A stretch of 64,000 nucleotides of DNA from Zea mays (taxonomy: Eukaryota > Streptophyta > Magnoliopsida > Poales > Poaceae), in contig NC_050097.1 of NCBI RefSeq assembly GCF_902167145.1, positions 97,432,469-97,496,468 of the forward strand, in the 5' to 3' direction. The position numbers and the translations under genes are program-made. Each line of letters opens with the position of its first letter. Within the stretch, counting starts at the first letter, position 1. The notes beneath the pieces were generated by a model. It made no database searches. It was not told the DNA's origin and saw only the letters and a program-made list of their open reading frames with translations. Below are positions 36,080 through 45,987 of the stretch, one piece after another.

Positions 36080-37353
36080 TGTTAGAAATATGCCCTAGAG
36101 ATAATCATAGAGATGAGCATATTTCTTTGTATCCATGATATATATATTGCTTAATTGAATATCCATGGAAGGCACCTTGTATTGATTAGCAATTATGTGA
36201 ATTGTTTGTGAGATTCTTTACTTATATGGTTATTCTAAATGATGTCCCTAGTCAGAGTCGATGACTAGCACATGTATTAGTTGATGACTACATTTCACAA
36301 GTCATGAACATGGAGATGTTAAACTAATAATGTGGGCGCATGTATGACATGTGGCTGGACCGACCCAACGTGAGATATTGTAATATAGTTCTCTTCTTGC
36401 AACATGAATACTGTATCCTTAGACCTGAGATTGTCGCATGTTCTCAAGATGTGAATTGACTTACTTAGGGACTATCAAACGCTATCCCATAACTGGGTAG
36501 TTATAAAGGTAGTTTTGGGTTTGTCAGGAAGCATGCTATGAGGCATGGTCAGTCAAGATGGAATTTGTCCCTCTCTTTGTGAGAGAGATATCTCTGGGCC
36601 CCTCGAGTGATTGGATCAAGAAATGCATGGTCGTGCTAGGGTTAAGAGTTAACTGTTGAAAGGATTCCAATTCACAGTATCGAGAAAGAGAGGTCAGCAT
36701 AGAGCCAGACCAAATATCGTGAGACAAAGGGAACAACATGTACGTAATGTCGCAATGGTTCGTCTGATATGATCTTTACGTACACATAGGAGTTGACATG
36801 TCTTGCTAGAGGCCGCTGTCAATTATTGGGCCAAGTAAGAGTACTCGGGCTATGTCTATTTGTACGTGAACCTATAGGGTCACACACTAAAGGGGAAGGA
36901 AGCCTAATTCGGATTAGATCCGAAATTAGACTGGGCTTTAGGGTTAATGATGGGCCTCGGCGTCAGAAGCCCACCATAACGCCTATATAATGAGGGGCGG
37001 GGGCGCGATTAAGAGATAACCTAATTCGCCACCTGCAAACTAGCAGCCGCCGCTCACCTCTCGCCCTCGCCAAGCCGCCGTCGCGAACCTAGCAGTTCGG
37101 TACGCGGCGCTTCCTCCCTGTACGTGTGGATACCTCTGAGGTGCTGCATCTGGAGCACTTGGACGAACCGTGCGAGGACGTGAAGGACGCTGGCGACTGC
37201 ACGACACTGCTCGACGCGTTCGTCTACATCGAGACGTCTTCCGCTGCTCTGCGCGTCTAGTGGTAATTCCATGACCTATAACCGTAGTAGTTCTTGGTAT
37301 TATGGGGTTGAAAATTTTGTTTTGCGCTAGTGTAGCCTCCCCGTAATCCTACA
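36080..37353 (+). repeat. 3' LTR of the Copia element
   Basis: 1274 bp, TG...CA, with TATA-like ctatataatg at 36982-36991. Followed by the gccta duplication and the remaining leader of element A. Confidence 0.93.
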
Positions 37354-37873
37354 GCCTATAGTGCTCTCTTCTAACACTATAGGGGTAGCCCATCTAGGTT
37401 AGAAACACAGGGTACGAAAGAAAGGATTGTAGAGAAGGCATGTAATTACAAAGCATGTTACTTTGGGGGATTTATTAGCTAAGTGCGTCGCCTACTAAAG
37501 CTAATTCATTACCTTATGGTGGTACATGCTCAGATGCCCGTCTATACTATTTCAATCAATCAAAGAAGCAAATCAGGCATTGATCATCAGAACAATCAAC
37601 CAACATTTTTAAATATAGAAAATAGTTATAACTTTGTCTTAGGCCTCCTATCTCTTAAAAAGGTCATAAATGTAGGATTCCAAGGTGTGAAATTCATCTT
37701 GTCTTAGAGTAGAAATGGTAAGAATGATCAGAGTGGAACAGTTGAAGGTGAGACAGGGTCAAGATAAGTATAGAAAGAATCAGAGTAAGATAAGTATAGA
37801 ATGAATCAGAATAAGGTAAGTAGGTAAGGGTTTTGTCTATTTCTATCTAGGTTTCGTCCTACAGTCAACATTT

Positions 37874-37885
37874 CCTCTGATACCA
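37874..37885 (-). promoter_or_regulatory. Primer-binding site of element A
   Basis: The minus strand reads TGGTATCAGAGG a few bases after the LTR end at 37890. It matches the initiator-Met tRNA site in 11 of 12 bases. Elements C and G have the same site. Confidence 0.8.
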
Positions 37886-37889
37886 CTTC

Positions 37890-38267
37890 TGTAACACCCC
37901 GAGCTTGAAGGAACAAAGTTGGATGCATCTCATACATGCGCCAAAGAAGACAACATATATAATAACAGAGTGTATAGAGATAAATGTCACAATAACATCA
38001 GAGTATTTATTACACAGTGAAAGTCTTACAAAATAAAAGATAAATAAAAAACAAACTAAGGATCATCCTTGGCGCAATAAAGTCAACTGGGAAACGCCAC
38101 CTAGATCAGATCAAACTCCTCGCCTTGTGGCTCCTCCTGAACCACCTGTTCTTCTCCTGTGGGGGGGGGTGTGAGACAGTAAGGGTGAGCTCACACATGT
38201 TCATCGCTCAACAAGTTGTGGGGAATAATGTGGCATGAACTCACCAAAGGTGGGAGTACATGTGATG
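37890..38267 (-). repeat. Truncated 5' LTR of element A
   Basis: 378 bp, minus orientation, homologous to 1278-1655 and ending at the edge of LTR B'. The rest of this roughly 3.4 kb LTR is missing from the window. It contains a nine-G run at 38161-38169, where other copies have 5 or 14. Confidence 0.85.
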
Positions 38268-38570
38268 TGATGAGGACATCACTATGAGTACGACTACACC
38301 AGCAACACCTCCACATCAAGCGCCACTTCCTTCATTAGCTGGGCCAATCACTCGGGCCCGTGCCAGAGATCTTAACTTCGTCATGCTACTGAAGAATGAG
38401 GGCCCAAAAGAATAGATGACTAGCCCAACTGCGGCCCATAGTGGACAACATAGGGTTGGCCGCCCCTAGGGGCTGCGCCCCCTCTCTATTTATCTAGTAG
38501 CTATGCCTCCTTTGTTCTTCGAGTTTTGTTTTATGTTAGCTTTAGCTACTCTCGAACACGTGCAAATCAG
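38268..38570 (+). repeat. Truncated LTR B' of the B family (plus strand)
   Basis: It starts with the family terminus TGATGAGGACATCAC and follows the B LTR for about 300 bp, including the TRARARDLN-coding block and the ggggctgcgccccctctc segment, then ends near 38570 in gcaaatcagcg, where element E pol begins. About 270 bp of the LTR and its downstream flank are lost. Confidence 0.85.
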
Positions 38571-40699
38571 CGATATTATCTGCGATTCATTGAAGGGTTT
38601 TCGAAGATCGCGAAACCGATGACAGCTTTGGTAGGCAACAAACTGAAGTTCAAGTGGACCTAAAAATGCCAAGAAGCCTTCGAAGCGCTGAAAGAGAAAT
38701 TGACTACATCACCTGTCTTAGTCTTGCCTGATGTACACAAGCCCTTCTCAGTGTATTGTGACGCTTGTTACACTTACTTGGGATGTGTGTTGATGCAAGA
38801 GGGAAGAGTTGTGGCTTACTCGTCCCGACAGTTGAAGGTTGATGAGAAGAATTATCCAATCCATGACCTAGAGTTGGTAGCAGTGGTTCATGCACTGAAG
38901 AAATGGAGACACTATCTGTATGGGCAGAAATGCGATGTTTACATAGATCACAAGAGTCTGAAGTACATATTCACTCAGTCGGAGCTGAATATGAGGCAAC
39001 GAAGATGGTTAGAGTTGATCAAAGACTATGAATTGGAGATTCATTACCATCCAGGCAAAGCGAACGTAGTGGTAGATGCTTTGAGCAGGAAAAGTCAAGT
39101 CAACCTGATGGTCGCTCATCCGATGCCTTATGAGTTGGCCAAAGAGTTTGATAGGTTGAGCCTCGGATTTTTGAACAGTATGCGAGGAGTGACAGTTGAG
39201 TCAGAGCCCACCCTAGAGCGGGAAATCAAAGAAGCACAAAAGAATGATGAGAAGATCAGTGAAATCCGGCAGCTGATTCTAGAGGGTAGAGGCAAAGACA
39301 TTCGAGAAGATGCAGAAGGTGTGATATGGGTTCAAGGACCGCTTGTGTGTTCCCAATGTCTAGTCTATTCGGGAGTTGATCCTCAAGGAATATGGGTTCA
39401 AGGACCGCTCATGAGTTAGCTTATTCTATACATCCTGGAAGTGAGAATATGTATCAGGATCTGAAGAAGAAATTTTGGTGGTACGTAATGAAATGGGAGA
39501 TCGCAGAGCATGTGGTTATATGTGATAGTTGTCAAAGGATCAAGGCAGAGCATCAGAGGCTAGCTGGATTGTTGTAACCATTGTGAATTCCTCAGTGGAA
39601 ATGGGATGAAATCGGGATGGATTTCATAGTCGAATTGCCTCACACCGAGCTGGCTACGATTCCATTTGGGTAGTAGTGGACCGCTTAACCAAGTCAGCTC
39701 ACTTCATACTTGTCAAGACTAACTACAGTAGTGCAGTGTTGGTGGAGTTGTACATGTCCCGGATCATTTGTCTTCACGATGTGCCAAAGAAGATACTGCC
39801 AAACAGAGGAACGTAGTTCACCTCTCATTTCTGGCAGCAGTTGCATGAAGCTTTGGGTACACATTTGAATTTCAGTTCAGCCTACCATCCGCAGACAGAC
39901 GGTCAGACTGAAAGAACCAATCAAATCCTTGAAGATATGTTGAGAGCTTGTGCGTTGCAAGATTAGTCCGGATGGGACAAGAGATTGCCTTATGCAGAAT
40001 TCTCCTATAACAACAGTTACCAGGCCAGCTTGAAGATGTTACCATTTCAGGCGCTTTATGGAAGAAGTTGTAGAACTCTGTTGCAATGGGATCAGCCTGG
40101 AGAAAAGCAAGTGTTTGGGCCAGATATTTTGCTCAAAGCTGAAGAGAACATCAAGATGGGCCGGGAGAATCTAAAGATAGTGCAATCAAGGCAGCGAAGT
40201 TATGCAGACACAAGAAGGAGAGAGCTGAGTTTCGAAGTCAGAGATTTTGTCTACCTGAAAGTATCACCAATCAGAGGAGTCAGAAGATTCAGAGTCAAAG
40301 GCAAGCTAGCACCCCGCTATGTTGGTCCGTATCAGATTCTCGCAAAGCGTGGAGAAGTGGCATATTAGCTCAGTCTGCCAGAAGGTTTGTCCGCAGTGCA
40401 TGATGTCTTCCATGTGTCTCAGTTGAAGAAGTGTCTGCGTGTGCCAGAAGAGCAGTTGCCAGTGGAAGGTCTGGAGTCCAGGAGGACTTGACCTACATAG
40501 ATAAGCCAGTGTAGATTCTTGAGACTGTAGACAGGGTCACCCGGAGGAAAACAATCAGAATATGCAAGGTCAGATGGGATCACCACTCTGAGGAAGAGGC
40601 AACCTAGAGCGTGAAGATGATCTGATGGCCAAATACCCTGAACTCTTTGCTAGCCAACCTTGAATCTCGAGGGCGAGATTCTTTTAAGGGGGATAGGTT
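38571..40699 (+). pseudogene. pol: Decayed pol of Tekay-like element E, 5'-truncated
   Basis: Plus strand. It begins mid-RT ([19 protein letters not shown]), with a stop near 38661. RNase H follows ([38 protein letters not shown]), then a partial duplication of the IWVQGPL codons at 39327 and 39390 with a stop at 39417. The integrase zinc region (CDSCQRIKAEHQR) and core ([19 protein letters not shown] between stops) follow, then the C-terminal strand (YADTRRRELSFEVRDFVYLK) and a chromodomain-like tail near 40500-40650. Many stops and frameshifts. The polypurine tract aagggggatagg lies just before the LTR at 40700. Same lineage as A and C but a different family. Confidence 0.85.
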
Positions 40700-42170
40700 T
40701 GTAACGCCCTGAATTTGGGGGTAGAATTTTTTTCTTCTTTTTACTCACCAAATTTAGGCGTTACTCTCTTTTCTCTTCCCGTTTCGCTCCTTCTTCCCAA
40801 TTTTAAAGCAGTGTAGCGACTGGTGTCCGTATTACGTGTAAACAAAAACCTAAGTTGTCATGGGTGTTGCATCATGCCGAAGCATATTTCTTTTGTCTGA
40901 TATCGTGTTTAATCGCGTGTTCGTCTCGTCTCGTTTCGGATTTCAGTTCGTGATTGGAGTCCGATCTGTGGTCGCGTGTGTTGTGGGTTTCTGTCCCGGC
41001 CCGCGACCCAGCCCTGCCCGGTCCGGCCTAGCCCGGCCCGGCGCGCCCCTAGCGCCCGTGCCTCCCCTATGCGCCCCCTCCCTTCTCTCCCTTTCTCCCA
41101 TTTGATTTTCCCATGCAGCAACCTCCTCTTCTCCACCTCTCTTTCTCCCCATGGTGCCCTAGGTTTTGGAAATGGTGACCGTCGAATTTGGACCCAAGGT
41201 GAGCTCCCCTCCCCTCTCTCTAACCCTCTCTCTTCCCCTCCCCTTCTTCTCCACTACGCGTGACCCCTCCCTCGCCCCCTCGCGCGCGCGCGCGGCTCCC
41301 TCCCCCAGCCCCCTGGCGCGCGACGGCGGCCCCTCCCCCGGCTCCCTTGCGCGGCGGCGCCCCCTCCCCCCGGCTCCCCTGGCACGGTGGCGGCCCCCTC
41401 CCCTGGCCCCCCCTCGCGCGGTGGCGCCCCCTCCCCCAGCCCCCTAGCGCGGCATGACCCCCCTGCTACCCTCGCGCAGCGTGGCCCCGCCCGGTCCTGC
41501 GCGGCGGCGCGGCCCTGCCCGGACCCTCGCGCGGCAGCGCGGCCACGCCCGACCCCGACCCCTCGGGCGCGGCTCCCTAGTGCCCCTGCGCGCGGCCCCT
41601 CAGCCTCGGTGCGCGGCCTCGACCCTCGGCGTGGCCCCCGGTGCGCGGCCCCTGTCCGACGCGTGGCCCCTAGCAGCGTGGCCCTCGCGGCTTGCCCAGC
41701 GCATTCCCGCGCGCGCAGCCCCTGCGCACGTGGCGATCGAATCTCGGCTTAATTAGTTTTTAAATTTAGTTTAATGAACATGCTGCGTCGCGCGCTTCGT
41801 CGCGCAGCGAATTAGTTGATTTCAGATTCTATTGACGTGTTGCGTTGCGCGCTTTGTCGCGCTACGATTCATCCTAATTTTAGATTATTTAACATGTGAC
41901 GTCGCGCGTGCAGTCACGCGACGTTTCGTTTTAAATTCAGTTTAGATGGCGTATGCCGTCGTGCGTTTTGTCGCGCAACGCTTAACGTCTCTTTATAATT
42001 AATGCAGGTGTCTCGTTGCGCGCTCCACCGCGCGACGAGTCGTTTATTTCTTAATTCAATTTAAATGTTGTTTCGCGCGTTTTGCCGCGCGACAATCCTT
42101 ATAATTTACCTTTATCTGTTCATAGTAATTAAACATGGAACATAACTTTACCCTATGCTAAACGCGATGG
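40700..42170 (+). repeat. Partial 3' LTR of element E with GC-rich arrays
   Basis: It starts TGTAACGCCCTGAATTTGG directly after the E polypurine tract and runs until LTR F begins at 42171. From 41250 to 41460 it is an imperfect tandem array of GC-rich units of about 35 bp. From 41780 to 42110 it holds about five degenerate 55-70 bp units, each with a palindromic gcgcgc...gcgcg core. Frames open across the GC-rich part are composition artefacts. The LTR end is not in the window. Confidence 0.75.
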
Positions 42171-42840
42171 TGTAACGCCCTGAATTTGGGGGTATAAAAT
42201 TTCTTTTCTAATATCCACCAAATTCAGGTGTTACCCTCTCTTTTCCTTAATTTTTCTTTTCTTTTTCCTAAATAGTGTGGAGTTATTTTGTGTTATATAT
42301 TTATAAGTCTAGTAAAATAAAACCTAAAGGAATAATGATTGTTGCATCATGCCGGAATACATCTATTTTTGTATGATCTTTTGCTTTGATGTGCATCTAT
42401 CTAAAATCGTAGAGCGTGGTTGAATTTGAATTAAAACTAAACCAAGTTTCAAATAAAGAGAAGAGAAAGAAATAGAAAAGAAGAGGAGATAAAGGAAATA
42501 GGAGAGAAAAGGAAAAGGCCCATCTCTTCTTTCCCTTCCCGGCTGGCCCACCTGGCTCAACCGCGCGGCCCACCACAGATCGTGCCCCCTCCCGCGGCCC
42601 ATCCCACACGACTAGCCCACCCCGCACGCGCTTCCGCGGCCCACTCCGCGCTCCGCCGCCCAGTTGCGCTGCCCAGGCATGCCCCAACCCTAGCGCCGCC
42701 GCCCGAGGCCCAGCCGCGCCCCAACTCCAGCCGCCACCCTGCATGCGCGTACCCACGCGTCGGGCCCACCCGTCAGCCAAAGAATGTCGCCCCTGTTCAT
42801 CTTCCTCCAACTGCTCGTGCCCACGATCATAGGATTTCTG

Positions 42841-43654
42841 GCCCCTGTTTGGTTCAGCTTCTGGGCGGCTTCTGGCCGGCAGAAGCAGAAGCTGGAGCCA
42901 AACGGGTAGCTTCTCGCGCCGCTTCTCCTCGACGCGCTTCCGCAGGAAGCCTTCCGCCCACTTAACGCCCGAAGTGCCCGTCAGTTGGCTTCGGTTCGAA
43001 GCCGCGCCCACTTCGCTAGGGTTGTAGCCCACGCGACGCTCCTTCGCCGCCGCGAACCCATCGCGTCGCTGGCGGTCCGTCTCCTCCCCGCATCGTGGTA
43101 CATACGGGCAACCTCCGCCGCGCCGGTGTGGTTTCTCCTACCCCGCGTCTCATTTTCATCTTCCGTAGGGTTCGCGCTCCGAGGACGCAGCCTCATCCCC
43201 GTCGCGAAGGAACCTCTCCCCCCATCATCGTCGTTGCAGGTACGGCCTCTCTCCTCGGTCCGTGTATCCTCTCATTGACCACCGCCGCCGCTGTCGTTCG
43301 TTGACCCTAAACTGTTGCTAGGGTTGCCGCACCTAAACCGGCGCCGCTGGTCCGTCGTGAAGCTTCCTCTGCTCCACCCTTGGCATCGTCATCTGCACAG
43401 GTACGGTGTTGCTCGACTCGATCCAAACCTTCGCCTCCCCGTCCGGTAGTGTAGCTAGGGTTCGTCATACCCTGTTATTGAGTACACGGCCGCCTGATGT
43501 GCAGTTAAATCAGTACACGAAATAGGGTATCGATGGTAGTAGTACCTAATTGTATGTCCAATGTTGCCTGCAGTTTGCCCTTATCAACTCGCTGTCTTCG
43601 TCTTAGGTTCCAATTTCCAGTGCAACCAAGGTACTCTCATACACATTAGTATTT
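42841..43654 (+). other. GC-rich leader of the Harbinger element
   Basis: No supported coding sequence, although frames are open on both strands. It contains two caggtacgg sites (near 43238 and 43398) that would serve as 5' splice donors of non-coding exons. Confidence 0.5.
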
Positions 43655-43916
43655 GTTTGGGGACTACTACTTTGTTTGTTTGGCACAATACAGTTTACAT
43701 TTTACTTGCTCTGTTCCATCAGTATTATTTGTTTAAGGGACTACTACTTTGTTTGTTTGGCACAATAGAGTTTACAGTTTACTTGCTCTGTTCCATCAAT
43801 ATTATTTGTTCAGGGACTACTACTTGTTTGTTTGGCACAATAGAGTTTACAGTTTACTTGCTCTGTTCCATCAGTATTATTTGTTCAGGGACTAGTACTT
43901 TGTTTGTTTGGCACAA
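43655..43916 (+). repeat. ~78 bp tandem repeat, about 3.5 copies
   Basis: Units run from gggactactactttgtttg to ttccatcagtattatttg. Starts are near 43660, 43738, 43814 and 43887, with few differences. It lies inside a probable intron of the Harbinger leader. Open frames across it have no protein-like features. Confidence 0.9.
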
Positions 43917-44086
43917 CCTGTCTGATCAGGGTTCAGTTCATACTTTGTTCATAAATTTGTTAGTTACTAGCTGTATGTTAGTTGCTTCAACCAACATTTG
44001 TCCCATGTCTAACATTCATGTCATTACATGGAAGTTAGTACATTGTTGGTTTGTGTAGTACACTAACCAACCTAAATCCACATCAG

Positions 44087-44467
44087 ATGGATTCAGCAGA
44101 CTCCATAGCCGACAAGGCAATTGGAAGGATGCAAGAGATTGCGGACAAGATATTTTCCGTAGCTCGTGAAACAATCCGTCCAAGACGCGGGTTGACCTCA
44201 TTTGAGGCTACCAAATTATGTGTAGCATTGGAGGACATTGCTTGCATGCTTGAGCAAGACTCTCTGGTGTTGCAAGAGAATTTGGACAACGTGAACAACG
44301 TAAACAACCCTGGTGAAAGCAGCTACGAACCGTCAGCCTTGTCCTCACCACCCCCTGCTGACGAGTACCTTAATCCGGATTGGGACTTTGCGGAGCACTT
44401 CGAAAACTTCTGTGGTCTTCAATATGACTCAGACCAGATGCCATCGTTTAGTGACAATGAAGTTTAA
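44087..44467 (+). CDS. Unrecognised 126-residue ORF in the Harbinger element
   Basis: ATG at 44087, directly after cacatcag, gives MDSADSIADKAIGRMQ, a helical middle (FEATKLCVALEDIACMLEQD) and an acidic, proline-containing tail (DEYLNPDWDFAEHFENFC). No known domain or membrane segment. It lies between the leader and ORF1 on the same strand and has no internal stop, unlike its neighbours. It could be a third gene of the transposon, a captured exon, or an exon spliced to ORF1. I do not infer a function. Confidence 0.5.
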   Translation: MDSADSIADKAIGRMQEIADKIFSVARETIRPRRGLTSFEATKLCVALEDIACMLEQDSLVLQENLDNVNNVNNPGESSYEPSALSSPPPADEYLNPDWDFAEHFENFCGLQYDSDQMPSFSDNEV

Positions 44468-44723
44468 GTTGGATAATGTTAGAGTCAGGTGTTAGTGTGA
44501 CTGGGATAGATCAGGCTTTTGGTTCTTGCTAGTTTCTAAACTGTTCCCTGTGCTTTTGTGTTCACCAGCACTTTTATTTCGTCAGTCCCTATATGTAATT
44601 ATGGCAAACGAATGTGACTGCTTATGGTACTACTTTTATTATGTTCAGTTTCCTGTTATATTTGTTGTCGTAGTAACTGAACTTCATTACGTAATATGAA
44701 TCATGTACACTCTTTCACACTAG

Positions 44724-45665
44724 ATGGACAAGTCTGGCAAAGTGATTGCTAAGTGGGATAGTAGAGCAACAAAAATTTACACAAAAATATGTGTAGAAGA
44801 GGTCAATGCACGGAACAGGCCACAACAATTCCTAAACGCCGAAGGGTATGCTAACCTCATAAGAAAGTTTAAGGAACGCACTGGTCGCACTTACACAAGG
44901 GATCAAATGAAGAATAGGTGGGATTCGTTGAAGAGAATGTTCACCCAGTGGAAAACTCTAAATGAAAGGGCTACAGGTCTTGGTCGAGACCCTTATACTG
45001 GTTCAATCAGTGCGCCAGATGAGTGGTGGGCCAAGCAAAATGAAGTAAGTAGATCTTTTTTTTTCTAGACTAACAATAGTATTGGCCATCTCAAACTAGG
45101 AACTACCATGTTGGTGCAGGCAATGCCAGGTTGTATTATGTTCAAAACAGCCCCCCTAGAGAATGAGGACGAGCTAAAGGTTATGTTTGGACCCATTGTC
45201 TGCACAAATGAAAGAACCCTGGTTCCTGGCGTCGAGGATGCTAATTCATCATCTGATGATCATTTCGAAGCCACTTTAGGTGGGGCTGAAAACAGCACAC
45301 CTGACCCCTGCACAAATGCTAGTGGGAAGCGTAAGATGCGGCATGATTCTCCTAAACCAAAGAAGAAAAAAGGTTCGAGGGAAGAGTACATGAGAAGACT
45401 AGTGGAGGCTTTTGAGTCGCGTTCAATGACCACTAACAAGTCCATTACCTCTGCTGACAATGACCCAGTTCGACTTGAGATTAAAAAGTAGTTGCAACAA
45501 GTTATGGATGATGGATCACCAGAAGGCAGCCAACTACATTTGTTTGCCACTCATCTATTGATTGAGAAAAAGTATAGAGATGTTTTTGCAAACTTGCAGA
45601 CAAAAGAAGGAAGGATCGCTTGGCTTCGCAATGCTTACGAGATAGATCTTAAAAAGTGCACTTAG
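44724..45665 (+). pseudogene. Harbinger ORF1 (Myb/SANT-like DNA-binding protein), stop inside
   Basis: ATG at 44724 follows cacactag. Exon 1 is 44724-45044, exon 2 starts at 45120; the 75 bp intron has GT-AG borders and phase 0. Residues about 10-100 form a Myb/SANT-like (Myb_DNA-bind_3) domain with the tryptophans expected ([40 protein letters not shown]). A basic stretch (SGKRKMRHDSPKPKKKKGSR) may be a nuclear signal. A TAG at 45489 interrupts the conserved C-terminal helix region, which continues in frame (ATHLLIEKKYRDVFANLQTK) to a stop at 45663. In PIF/Harbinger elements ORF1 helps bring transposase to DNA. With this stop the product lacks the C-terminal region. Confidence 0.8.
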
Positions 45666-45987
45666 CTGCTGGTCGTCCGACAACAGAGGCTTATGTTCAG
45701 TATTATCGTTGTTTCTGTCTGTTTTATGAGTCTTGTCGTTTCATTGTTGTGAGGAATAAACTTGTCGTGCGCTTCATTTTCCCTTTGAAACAGTTTTCCA
45801 GATATTCGAGTTGAACTTGTATTTCAATAATCAGAGTTGTCAGCTTGTGAACAATGTGAATCTGTGAACTTTCTGTCTCCTTTGAATAGTGAATATATGT
45901 GGCTTGTAAACTGTGGTTGTACATTATTATGTGACTTATAAACTGTGGTTACATATGAATATGTCTCTGTTGTTTGTGTGCATGCAG

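Larger units (their letters stand above)
29590..37353 (+). mobile_element. Full-length Ty1/copia element, decayed
   Basis: 7764 bp with LTRs 29590-30867 (1278 bp) and 36080-37353 (1274 bp), starting TGTTAGAAATATGCCC and ending ATCCTACA. Perfect 5 bp duplication gccta at 29585-29589 and 37354-37358, inside the leader of element A. PBS at 30869-30880 and a purine-rich aagtgggagac just before the 3' LTR. By eye the LTRs differ at about 25 positions plus a 4 bp (AT)n indel (near 2%). Gag, protease, integrase, RT and RNase H are in copia order. The LTR start resembles the Angela/Tork group. The polyprotein is broken by one frameshift and three stops. Confidence 0.93.
22729..37889 (-). mobile_element. 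Internal region of Tekay-like chromovirus A (gag-less, nested)
   Basis: Read on the minus strand, A runs from its PBS (37874-37885) through a roughly 530 bp leader (37889 to 37354) and then pol (29589 to 26728), ending in a chromodomain-like tail (22928 to 22740) and a polypurine tract. Three parts are separated by the Copia insertion (29590-37353) and solo LTR D (22929-26722). Gag and nearly all of protease are absent: the leader joins directly to the last codons of protease. Element C shows the same join, so this is the family's structure and not a local accident. The element could move only with proteins supplied by relatives. Confidence 0.8.

Noticed and set aside
41166..41756. Long overlapping open frames in GC-rich LTR E
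   Set aside because: Several frames are open at once over a tandem array with proline- and arginine-rich low-complexity products. This is what base composition alone gives.
40700..42200. LTR E and LTR F as the two LTRs of one element
   Set aside because: They share only the first 24 or so bases closely, lie in direct contact with no internal region, and then diverge. F is a separate insertion or a related family.
42397..43278. 211-codon minus frame and plus-strand frames around the left Harbinger end
   Set aside because: They cross the boundary between LTR F and the transposon, so cannot be one gene, and are composition-driven.
43655..43916. CRISPR-like array
   Set aside because: Units are contiguous tandem repeats without unique spacers, and the genome is that of a plant.
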